A stretch of DNA of 10,155 nucleotides from assembly GCA_016286075.1 (NCBI GenBank), contig JAEERZ010000058.1:1-10155 (forward strand), written 5' to 3'. Under the pieces are notes generated by a model. That model did not search any database. It saw nothing but the letters and a program-made list of their open reading frames with translations, and was not told the DNA's origin. The stretch is from Selenomonadaceae bacterium. GTDB taxonomy: Bacteria > Bacillota > Negativicutes > Selenomonadales > Selenomonadaceae. Each line of letters begins with the position of its first letter. The first letter of the stretch is position 1. Both the position numbers and the translations under genes were made by a program. Below are positions 1 to 6,093 of this stretch, piece by piece.

Positions 1-1
1 G

Positions 2-637
2 TGTCGACGCGCAGGAAAAGATGAGCCGGTGGGATTGATTGCCGTGACGAAAAACCACGGCGTCGAGGCGATGCGCGAAGCCATCGACGCGGGGGCGGCC
101 ATTATCGGCGAGAACCGCGTGCAGGAGGCGGCGCAAAAAAAAGAAACGCTGGAACGAAGCGTTTCGTGGCATTTGATCGGACATTTGCAGACGAACAAGG
201 CGAAGCAGGCGGTAAGGCTTTTCGACCTGATTCATTCCGTAGACAGCGAGCATCTCTTGACGGCGGTGAACGACGCCGCGCAGAAAATCCATAAGGTGCA
301 GGATATTCTGATACAGGTCAATCTGGCGCAGGAGGACAGCAAATTCGGAATCTATAAGGAAGATTTGCCGATCCTCGTGCAAAAGGCGGACATGATGAAA
401 AACGTGCATCTCGTCGGGCTCATGTGCATTGCGCCGAATTACGAGGACGTGGAGGAATGTCGCCCGCTGTTTCGCGAGATGCGCGAGATTTTCGACCGCC
501 TGAGAGATTTCCCGTTGTTCTCCTCCGAAATGAAATACCTGTCGATGGGCATGACCCACGATTACAAAATAGCCGTCGAAGAAGGGGCGAATCTTGTCCG
601 CGTCGGCACGGCGATTTTCGGGGCAAGGCAATACTAA
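2..637 (+). CDS. yggS: YggS-family PLP homeostasis protein, 5'-truncated by the window edge
   Basis: This is a cytoplasmic pyridoxal-5'-phosphate-binding protein of the YggS/YlmE/PROSC family (alanine-racemase-like TIM barrel). The family buffers PLP and affects amino-acid and keto-acid balance; no catalytic activity is firmly established. The reading frame is open from base 2, and residues before the GTG at 29 (CRRAGKDEP) match the usual family lead-in. The gene therefore starts outside the window, probably lacking about 20-25 residues, and GTG 29 is not the start. Visible landmarks are the PLP lysine in AVTKNH (codon 50-52), then GENRVQEA, WHLIGHLQTNK, HSVDS, QVNLAQEDSKFG, GLMCIAP, LSMGMTHDY and the C-terminal phosphate-binding stretch VRVGTAIFG. 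In many Bacillota this gene sits directly upstream of sepF. Here a terminator follows at once and sepF lies 4.7 kb away on the other strand. Confidence 0.96.
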   Translation, partial: CRRAGKDEPVGLIAVTKNHGVEAMREAIDAGAAIIGENRVQEAAQKKETLERSVSWHLIGHLQTNKAKQAVRLFDLIHSVDSEHLLTAVNDAAQKIHKVQDILIQVNLAQEDSKFGIYKEDLPILVQKADMMKNVHLVGLMCIAPNYEDVEECRPLFREMREIFDRLRDFPLFSSEMKYLSMGMTHDYKIAVEEGANLVRVGTAIFGARQY

Positions 638-640
638 TGG

Positions 641-670
641 AAAAAAGACTGCCGCGAGGCAGTCTTTTTT
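641..670. terminator. Bidirectional intrinsic terminator between yggS and the DUF4931 gene
   Basis: A perfect 13-bp inverted repeat, AAAAAAGACTGCC (641-653) and GGCAGTCTTTTTT (658-670), encloses the tetraloop GCGA, a GNRA loop. The stem has an A-run on one side and a T-run on the other, so it gives a hairpin plus U-tract on either strand. It begins 3 bp after the yggS stop and ends 18 bp before the stop of the convergent gene, so it can serve both. Confidence 0.93.
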
Positions 671-688
671 GACGATTGTTTTTCGATT

Positions 689-1450
689 TCATAAATAATG
701 TTTCCGAAAATCCTCGACCATTTTCGGCAGATTGCTCGGCAGTATCCGCATGTCGTAGCCGATCAAAAGCGGGGAGGTGGGGAAGCGGGGCATGATTTTT
801 GCCGCGATTTTTTCGCCCAAATGATAGAAAAAGATATTGTAGCTGTCCTGGCTTCTTTTAAAGCGGTCGCGTACATAGGCGACCGTTTTTTGCAGCAGAT
901 CGGCGAAAATGTCAGGGACGTCGGGCGTGGAAATGAGATTGAATTCGCCGAATCCGATACGGGGATATGTGGCTGCGTTCAGCAGGACGCCGTTTTCCTC
1001 GACGATGGGAAGGCCGTCGAAATCCTCTTCCTCGCCGGGGAACAGGGATGGGTCGGCGTCGTAAAAACCCACAAGCTGCATGTGGGCGTGGCGCATGGTG
1101 CCGCCGGACAGGTGTCCGTGGTTCCTGAAGAAAATCACGGCGGTGTATTTTCCGCTGGCTTCAAATCCGCGCCAGGTATCGACGCCGAAACGGACAACGC
1201 GGCGCATGTGTTCCGGCGTATAGTCGGGCATATCGACGCCGCAGCGGTCGGTCTCTATCAATACGAATTGGTCGGCGTCGGAGAGGACGTTGTATTTATT
1301 TTTGAGCAGGATGATGCCGCCCTCGCCGGTGGAGAGGATGTCGGTCAATCCTTCCGGATGGCAGAAGGGACAGGCGTTTTCCTTGTTCAGGATGTTTTCC
1401 GGTTTGTTGCGTCCGACGGAAATGTCGAATCGAATCCGATTGATTTTCAT
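689..1450 (-). CDS. DUF4931 family protein, galactose-1-phosphate uridylyltransferase-like
   Basis: This 253-residue soluble protein resembles the GalT branch of the HIT superfamily, best matched to the DUF4931 group of Bacillota. What I see: a CPFC pair at 27-30 (as in the GalT zinc site), then FFRNHGHLSGG (107-117) followed by HAHMQ at 121-125. The last motif corresponds to the GalT HPHGQ, in which the middle histidine carries the nucleotidyl group. By that analogy His123 would be the nucleophile, and Cys27, Cys30 and His121 metal ligands; this is inference. The substrate is unknown, and no galactose or nucleotide-sugar genes lie nearby. The ATG at 1450 has a GAGGG ribosome site six bases upstream. 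The gene is transcribed alone, divergent from the flippase operon, and ends at the shared hairpin with yggS. I saw no clear promoter for it. Confidence 0.8.
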   Translation of the reverse strand: MKINRIRFDISVGRNKPENILNKENACPFCHPEGLTDILSTGEGGIILLKNKYNVLSDADQFVLIETDRCGVDMPDYTPEHMRRVVRFGVDTWRGFEASGKYTAVIFFRNHGHLSGGTMRHAHMQLVGFYDADPSLFPGEEEDFDGLPIVEENGVLLNAATYPRIGFGEFNLISTPDVPDIFADLLQKTVAYVRDRFKRSQDSYNIFFYHLGEKIAAKIMPRFPTSPLLIGYDMRILPSNLPKMVEDFRKHYL

Positions 1451-1498
1451 TGAAATCCCTCAAATTTCTTGATTTGACTGGAAACAACGGCGGATAAA

Positions 1499-1507
1499 TG
1501 ATATAAT
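1499..1507 (+). promoter_or_regulatory. Extended -10 promoter of the flippase-lipid kinase-mtnA operon
   Basis: The sequence TGATATAAT is a perfect extended -10 (TGn followed by TATAAT at 1502-1507). The hexamer 17 bp upstream, TGGAAA (1479-1484), is a poor -35, as expected when a TGn motif compensates. Transcription would start near 1514, giving a leader of about 90 bases. Confidence 0.6.
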
Positions 1508-1589
1508 CTTCCTTATGTATGGGACGAGTATCAAACCATATTATTTTTGACATATTTATTATATAGTAAACGGGCTTTTTTGCAAAGAG

Positions 1590-1600
1590 AAGGGTGGTGA
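1590..1600 (+). promoter_or_regulatory. Ribosome binding site that decides the flippase start
   Basis: AAGGGTGGTGA is an imperfect but extended match to the anti-Shine-Dalgarno partner AAGGAGGTGA. It lies five bases before ATG 1606, at normal spacing. The upstream in-frame GTG codons at 1594 and 1597 fall inside this site, which argues against their use. Confidence 0.65.
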
Positions 1601-1605
1601 CGGCA

Positions 1606-3261
1606 ATGGAGGAAGAAAATAAGTCCACGAAGGGCGAATCCCTGATGAAGGGCACGTTTATCCTTACGATTGCCGGCATCGTCGTAAAGATTATCGGCTC
1701 GCTGAACTGGATTTTCGTGTCCCGGGTTTTGGGCGGAGAAGGCATCGGTCTGTACCAGATGGCGTTTCCGATTTACTTTTTCGCGCTTTCCGTTTCGACG
1801 GCCGGCGTGCCGGTGGCGATTTCCATTATCACGGCGGAGCGTGTGGCGGTCAAGGATATTTGGGGCGCGCGGCGCGTGTTCCGCATTTCCATGGCGCTGA
1901 TGTTGGTGACGGGCGTTTTGTTCTCGCTCCTGACGTATTTCGGCGCGGGCTGGCTGATTGAATATCAATTCATTCGCGATCCTCGCGCTTATTATTCCGT
2001 CGTAGTACTGGCGCCGGCGATTTTCTTCGTAACCCTTTTAGCAAGTTCCCGCGGGTATTTGCAGGGCTGGCAGCGCATGACGCCGACGGCGGTCTCGCAG
2101 ATCGTCGAGCAGATTTTCCGCGTGATCACGATGGTGCTTTTGGCGCGGCTGTTCCTGCCGCAGGGGCTTGAATACGCGGCGGCGGGCGCAAGTTTCGGCG
2201 CCTGCGCCGGCGCGATAACGGGTCTGATCGTTCTGGTCTGGTACCATTGGCAGCTTGACCGCGATATCAGCCGTGACTATACGCCGGAGGAGCTCCTGCC
2301 GAAGCCGGAGATGGAGCAGGAATCCTGCTGGAAGATATTGCATCGCCTGTTCAAGCTGGCGCTCCCTGTGTCGGCGGCGAGCATCATGCTTCCCGTGGTG
2401 TCGAACCTCGATCTCGCCATCGTGCCGCAGCGTCTCGAAGTTGCGGGCTATACGGTCAACCAGGCGACGGAGCTTTTCGGGTACTTGACGGGGATGGCGG
2501 TGCCGCTGGTAAATCTTTCCACGATTATTACGGCGTCGCTGGCGGTCAGTATCATTCCGGCGCTTTCCGAGGCCCGGGCGGTGGGGGACAAGGCGCGCAT
2601 TTACGAGCAGTCCGCCGCGGGCATTCGCATCTCGCACTTCGTTTGTTTCCCGGCGTTCATCATCGTGCTGATGCTGGCGACGCCGATTTCGACATTGATA
2701 TACAGCGCTCCGGGCGCGGGCCCTGCGGTTTGGGCCTGCTCGTTCAGCATCGTGCTTTTGGGACTTCATCAAGTCTCTACGGGCATCCTGCAGGGACTCG
2801 GCCATCCGACGATTCCGATGGTCAATATGATTTTGGCGGCGGTGGCGAAGGTTATCCTGAACTGGACGCTGACGGCGATTCCGACGCTGGGCATCCTCGG
2901 CGCGGCATTCGCCACGGCGGCGGATATGGGCGTCGCGGCGTTCATCAATATGTTTTTCATTTATAAATATGTCGGCTGCTCGATGGAGTGGAAGCATCTT
3001 TTCAAGGCGTGCTGCGCTTCCGTCGTCATGGCGGTTGCCGTGAAGTTTTTCTATGATACGACGATCGCGGCGTGGGGAATCAACGCGGTATCCACCTTCG
3101 GCGCGACCTTCGTCGGATGCGCGGTTTATATCGCGGCTATGCTCGTGATCGGCGGCATCGGCGAAGAGGACATGGAGCGGGTGCCGATGGTCGGCCATAC
3201 GTTTATCCGCATTTTGCGGCGAGTGGGCGTTTTCAAGACGCCGACGGAGAATGAGTCATGA
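1606..3261 (+). CDS. SpoVB/MurJ-like polysaccharide-biosynthesis flippase (MOP superfamily)
   Basis: This is a polytopic inner-membrane protein of 551 residues, the normal size for 14-helix lipid flippases of the SpoVB/MurJ group (COG2244-like). Relatives move lipid-linked cell-wall or polysaccharide precursors across the membrane. The first helix starts near residue 16. The stretch VSRVLGGEGIGLYQMAFPIY (38-57) and the SSRGYLQGWQRMTPTAVSQ block (147-165) with the following VEQIFR are characteristic of SpoVB-type members. A charged cytoplasmic loop (about 216-245) separates the two six- to eight-helix halves. I prefer ATG 1606 to GTG 1594 because of the ribosome site. The gene leads an operon, and its TGA overlaps the ATG of the lipid kinase. 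Whether it is the essential lipid II flippase or a paralogue for sporulation or surface polysaccharide cannot be told from sequence alone. Confidence 0.87.
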   Translation: MEEENKSTKGESLMKGTFILTIAGIVVKIIGSLNWIFVSRVLGGEGIGLYQMAFPIYFFALSVSTAGVPVAISIITAERVAVKDIWGARRVFRISMALMLVTGVLFSLLTYFGAGWLIEYQFIRDPRAYYSVVVLAPAIFFVTLLASSRGYLQGWQRMTPTAVSQIVEQIFRVITMVLLARLFLPQGLEYAAAGASFGACAGAITGLIVLVWYHWQLDRDISRDYTPEELLPKPEMEQESCWKILHRLFKLALPVSAASIMLPVVSNLDLAIVPQRLEVAGYTVNQATELFGYLTGMAVPLVNLSTIITASLAVSIIPALSEARAVGDKARIYEQSAAGIRISHFVCFPAFIIVLMLATPISTLIYSAPGAGPAVWACSFSIVLLGLHQVSTGILQGLGHPTIPMVNMILAAVAKVILNWTLTAIPTLGILGAAFATAADMGVAAFINMFFIYKYVGCSMEWKHLFKACCASVVMAVAVKFFYDTTIAAWGINAVSTFGATFVGCAVYIAAMLVIGGIGEEDMERVPMVGHTFIRILRRVGVFKTPTENES

Positions 3262-4193
3262 TGAAACGATATGTTCTTGTCTATAATCCCGTGTCCGGCC
3301 ATGCGACGTTCCGCCAGCGGCTGGACGGGATCATCGAGGCGTTTCAACGTCGGCAGACGATGCTGATTCCCTATCGGACAAGCCTCGGCGATACGAAAAT
3401 GGGGGATTTTATCCGGGAGGCTGCGCCGGAGGGAATACTGGCCGCAGGCGGTGACGGGACGCTGCATGAGGTGGTCAACGTGCTGATGCGGGAGAAGCTT
3501 TCCCTGCCCGTCGGCATCATCGGCAGCGGCACGTCCAATGATTTCGCTACCTATCTTGGCGTCAACAGCGACCTTGAAGCGTATTTCGACTGTATCGTGG
3601 ACGATATTTCCCGCCCAGTAGACGTGGGCTGTGCGAATGGGGAATATTTTATCAACGTTGCCAGCGCGGGGGCGCTGACTTCCGTAGCCCATGAAGTCAA
3701 CGTGCGCCTGAAGCACGCGATGGGAAAGATGGCTTACTATCTGCGAGGCATAGGAGAAATACCGAAGCTTCACAAGCTGCATCTGCATATCAAGGCGGAC
3801 GGCGAGGAATATGAAACGGGCGCTTATCTTTTCGTCATCGTCAACAGTTCCGTGGCTGGCAGTATGCAAAACGTGGCGGCGAAGGCGGAGATTGACGACG
3901 GGAAATTGGATCTGCTCGTGGTGAAGGACACCGGCATTACGGAATTCATGGCGCTGGCGAAAGACGTCGTATCGGGGACGATCAAGCCGGGCGAGAAGAA
4001 CATTCTGTATGTGCAGGCAAAATCTTTCGTCGTGGAATCGGATACGCCGGCGGAGAGCGATCTTGACGGCGAGCGCGGACCGGCGCTGCCGCTTTCCGTC
4101 GATACGGTGAAACGTGCTCTTCGCATCTATACGATGGCGGAGCAGGGGAAAAACGCGGCGGCGCCGCAAAAGGAGAGCGTCCATGATGGCTGA
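3258..4193 (+). CDS. Diacylglycerol kinase family lipid kinase (YegS/BmrU/DgkB type)
   Basis: A 311-residue cytoplasmic or membrane-associated kinase that phosphorylates a lipid hydroxyl with ATP; diacylglycerol is the likely substrate by family. The N-terminal nucleotide domain opens with YVLVYNPVSG (5-14). It carries the family's GGDGT (64-68, in LAAGGDGTLHEVVN) and GSGTSNDFA (89-97). The C-terminal beta-sandwich domain includes NVASAG and the conserved DLDGE at 268-272, where the family places catalytic and regulatory acidic residues. All key motifs are intact and the length is typical. The start overlaps the flippase stop (ATGA), with GGAG eight bases upstream, which implies translational coupling. 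By context it may recycle diacylglycerol or feed phosphatidic acid for envelope synthesis. Related prokaryotic enzymes also act on sphingosine-like lipids or undecaprenol-like carriers, so the substrate remains open. Confidence 0.92.
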   Translation: MMKRYVLVYNPVSGHATFRQRLDGIIEAFQRRQTMLIPYRTSLGDTKMGDFIREAAPEGILAAGGDGTLHEVVNVLMREKLSLPVGIIGSGTSNDFATYLGVNSDLEAYFDCIVDDISRPVDVGCANGEYFINVASAGALTSVAHEVNVRLKHAMGKMAYYLRGIGEIPKLHKLHLHIKADGEEYETGAYLFVIVNSSVAGSMQNVAAKAEIDDGKLDLLVVKDTGITEFMALAKDVVSGTIKPGEKNILYVQAKSFVVESDTPAESDLDGERGPALPLSVDTVKRALRIYTMAEQGKNAAAPQKESVHDG

Positions 4194-5244
4194 CAACAGA
4201 CTTGGCTTTGAGACGGTGGCGCTGGACGACGAAGCTTCGGCCCTCGTCATTATCGACCAGACACGTCTGCCGAACGAGCAAAAAATCCTGCGACTGACGA
4301 CGCAGAAGGAGATCTGGGACGCGATTTATCTGCTGCAGGTGCGCGGCGCGCCCGCTATCGGTGTGGCGGCGGCTTACGGGATTTATCTTGCGGCAAAGGA
4401 AATCGATGCGACGGATTATGACGTCTTTGCGAAGAAATTTGCCGAGGCGCAGGCGTATCTGAATTCCGCGCGGCCTACGGCGGTCAACCTCTCATGGGCG
4501 CTTTCCCGTATGGGAAAGATCGTCGAAGCGGGTCGCGAAGATTCCGTCGCGGAAATAAAAAAGCGCCTGCTGGCGGAGGCGCGCGCCATACAGGCGGAAG
4601 ATATCGAGATGTGTCGGAGCATCGGCGAGCATGGGCTTTCCCTTTTGAAACCGGGCATGGGGCTCTTAACGCACTGCAACGCTGGGCAGCTGGCGACGAG
4701 CCGCTACGGTACGGCGACGGCGCCGATGTATTTAGGTCATGAGCGCGGCTACGGTTTCCGGATTTTCTGCGACGAGACGCGTCCGCTGTTGCAGGGCGCG
4801 CGGCTGACGGCTTACGAGCTTTCTGTGGCGGGCATGGACGTGACGTTGCTCTGCGACGGTATGGCGGCTTCGGCGATGAGAAACGGCTGGGTGGACGCGG
4901 TATTTACCGGAGCCGACCGCGTGGCGGCAAACGGCGACGCCGCGAACAAGATTGGCACATTCCCGTTGGCGATTGCCGCAAAGCGTTTCGGTGTGCCGTT
5001 CTATATCTGCGCGCCGTCTTCGACTATTGATATGAATACGCCGACGGGGAAGGACATCAAGATCGAGCAGCGGCCGCCGGAAGAAGTCACGACCATGTGG
5101 TATAAGGAGCGCATGGCGCCCGAGGGCGTCAAGGTTTTCAATCCCGCATTCGACGTGACCGACGCCGATCTGATTACCGCAATCATTACGGAGAAGGGCG
5201 TTCATTATCCGCCGTTTTCTGAGTCGCTTCTCACATTGCGGTAA
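4183..5244 (+). CDS. mtnA: S-methyl-5-thioribose-1-phosphate isomerase MtnA
   Basis: This enzyme converts 5-methylthioribose-1-phosphate to 5-methylthioribulose-1-phosphate in salvage of methylthioadenosine, the by-product of polyamine and other SAM-dependent reactions. The 353-residue product has the full family signature: QVRGAPAIGVAAAYG (52-66), RPTAVNLSWAL (97-107), LLTHCNAGQLATSRYGTA (161-178) with catalytic Cys165, and FTGADRVAANGDAANKIGT (241-259) with catalytic Asp245. These correspond to Cys160 and Asp240 of the Bacillus enzyme. The C-terminal block APSSTIDMNTPTGKDIKIEQR is also intact. AGGAG at 4171-4175 sits seven bases before ATG 4183, so I reject the longer in-frame start at 4114. 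The gene overlaps the lipid kinase by 11 bp and ends the operon. No other salvage genes (mtnN, mtnK, mtnB) are in view. An eIF2B-like or ribose-1,5-bisphosphate isomerase is much less likely. Confidence 0.95.
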   Translation: MMADNRLGFETVALDDEASALVIIDQTRLPNEQKILRLTTQKEIWDAIYLLQVRGAPAIGVAAAYGIYLAAKEIDATDYDVFAKKFAEAQAYLNSARPTAVNLSWALSRMGKIVEAGREDSVAEIKKRLLAEARAIQAEDIEMCRSIGEHGLSLLKPGMGLLTHCNAGQLATSRYGTATAPMYLGHERGYGFRIFCDETRPLLQGARLTAYELSVAGMDVTLLCDGMAASAMRNGWVDAVFTGADRVAANGDAANKIGTFPLAIAAKRFGVPFYICAPSSTIDMNTPTGKDIKIEQRPPEEVTTMWYKERMAPEGVKVFNPAFDVTDADLITAIITEKGVHYPPFSESLLTLR

Positions 5245-5289
5245 AAAATATTGGCTTTTTCTTTTCAATGATTCTTCATTTGGACATAA

Positions 5290-5326
5290 AACAACCCCCT
5301 GCCTTCGATTCAGGCAGGGGGTTGTT
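5290..5326. terminator. Bidirectional intrinsic terminator between mtnA and sepF
   Basis: A perfect 15-bp stem, AACAACCCCCTGCCT (5290-5304) with its complement at 5312-5326, encloses the loop TCGATTC. It is very GC-rich. T-rich sequence follows on the plus strand (GTTTCT), and TTTTAT follows on the minus strand. It lies 45 bp past the mtnA stop and 21 bp past the sepF stop, so it can end both convergent transcripts. Confidence 0.92.
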
Positions 5327-5347
5327 GTTTCTCTCTGTGGTTGCTTT

Positions 5348-5830
5348 TTACCGGTGCTTTGCCATCGCTGTCGCCACGTCGACTCCGTTGGGCACATAAA
5401 GCATCAGATTGGTCGAAACGCGTTTGGCGGCGCAATCCAGCATGTAAGAAACGCCGTTGATGAAATCAAAGATGCGCTGCTGCTCGTTTCCTGCCACGCG
5501 CTCAAAGTTCACGATCGCCGCATGATTTGCCAGAAGGTCGTCCGCGATGCGGGCTACCTGCTCATAATTTGACGGGACGTGAATCTCCATCGCCAGTTCA
5601 GAAACTTTTGTCGTATGTACCGTAAGTTTAGGACGCTGTGCTGCGACGGCTCCCTGTGAAATGGTTGAGGAAGGCTTTGCCGCAACTGACGCGGTAGCCG
5701 CAGAAGCGCCGACAGCGACTTTTTGCGCCTTTACTGCCGATTCCTCTTCGACTTCCTCAAACTCTTCGTCTTCGTAGTCGTAGTCTTCACCGATGTCGAT
5801 CAATTCCTTGATTTTGTCTACGAACCCCAT
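5348..5830 (-). CDS. sepF: Cell division protein SepF
   Basis: SepF is a cytoplasmic FtsZ partner that anchors and bundles the Z-ring at the membrane. The 160-residue product has the standard layout. An N-terminal amphipathic helix, MGFVDKIKELIDIG (1-14), probably binds membrane. An acidic patch follows (15-30, mostly E/D/Y), then an Ala/Ser/Lys-rich flexible linker (31-66). The globular SepF/DUF552 domain spans 67 to about 150 and includes VNFERV (107-112), DFINGVSYMLDCAAKRV (122-138) and LMLYVPNGVDV (142-152). ATG 5830 follows GGAG by five bases. The same frame is open further upstream to a TTG at 5974, but that stretch lacks SepF-like sequence, so I treat it as leader. The gene has its own promoter and ends at the hairpin shared with mtnA. 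It is not next to yggS as in the common ylm cluster. Confidence 0.95.
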   Translation of the reverse strand: MGFVDKIKELIDIGEDYDYEDEEFEEVEEESAVKAQKVAVGASAATASVAAKPSSTISQGAVAAQRPKLTVHTTKVSELAMEIHVPSNYEQVARIADDLLANHAAIVNFERVAGNEQQRIFDFINGVSYMLDCAAKRVSTNLMLYVPNGVDVATAMAKHR

Positions 5831-5995
5831 AATAACTCCGCCTCCACTGCTACTACCCCTAATGAAACTTCCCCTCGATATCGTCGCCTCATGGACTCCC
5901 CAATCCTGAAAACACGAGATTGCCCGGTTTTCGCGAGGTCTGCACTTGAATCCCCATTCAAATGCTACTGACAATACCCTTTGCCTTTTGTGGCA
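5831..5995 (-). promoter_or_regulatory. Long structured 5' leader of sepF
   Basis: About 165 bases separate the predicted transcription start from the sepF ATG. On the RNA strand I see a 10-bp stem, GCATTTGAAT pairing with ATTCAAGTGC, around a GGGG loop (5942-5965, one G-U pair). A second helix pairs GAAAAC with GTTTTC, plus an outer CCT/AGG (5905-5938). A short dyad, TTGCC and GGCAA, lies at the very start (5981-5996). No U-tract follows the stems, so it does not look like an attenuator. I recognise no known riboswitch class. The function is unknown. Confidence 0.45.
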
Positions 5996-6001
5996 ATTTA
6001 C

Positions 6002-6030
6002 ACTATACCTTATTTTTCGCTTCGTTGCAA
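6002..6030 (-). promoter_or_regulatory. sepF promoter
   Basis: On the minus strand, TTGCAA (-35, 6025-6030) and TATAGT (-10, 6002-6007) are separated by exactly 17 bp. This is a good sigma-A-type promoter, with predicted transcription start near 5995. An AT-only palindrome lies directly upstream of the -35 and could act as an UP element. Confidence 0.78.
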
Positions 6031-6060
6031 GAAAAATTTTAAATTTTTTTAAAATTTTTC
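6031..6060. repeat. Perfect AT-rich palindrome upstream of the sepF promoter
   Basis: GAAAAATTTTAAA (6031-6043) and its exact complement (6048-6060) flank a TTTT centre, giving 13 bp of perfect dyad made almost only of A and T. It directly abuts the sepF -35 box and begins 34 bp after the typA stop. Likely roles are an RNA-polymerase alpha-CTD UP element or a binding site for an AT-preferring protein. As a terminator for typA its stem would be weak. Confidence 0.7.
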
Positions 6061-6093
6061 ATTGGAATTTCACAAAGTCGTTCGTATGCGTGG

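Noticed and set aside
698..1453. A 251-codon open frame on the plus strand opposite the DUF4931 gene
   Set aside because: It mirrors a well-supported gene, has no ribosome site, and gives no recognisable protein. High GC at third positions keeps antisense frames open.
1547..1575. A consensus TTGACA at 1547-1552 as a second flippase promoter
   Set aside because: At 16-18 bp downstream there is only AACGGGC-like sequence. The nearest TATAGT is just 9 bp away, so no functional -10 pairs with it.
2038..3198. A 386-codon frame antisense to the flippase gene
   Set aside because: The product is dominated by Arg, His, Asp and Ala, typical of translating the wrong strand of a GC-rich membrane-protein gene.
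4114..4182. Longer mtnA start at ATG 4114
   Set aside because: It would add a very basic 23-residue stretch unlike MtnA and overlap the lipid kinase by 80 bp. AGGAG fits ATG 4183.
5831..5974. N-terminal extension of SepF from TTG 5974
   Set aside because: The extra 48 residues do not resemble SepF. The amphipathic membrane helix expected at the N-terminus begins exactly at ATG 5830, and a ribosome site precedes that ATG.
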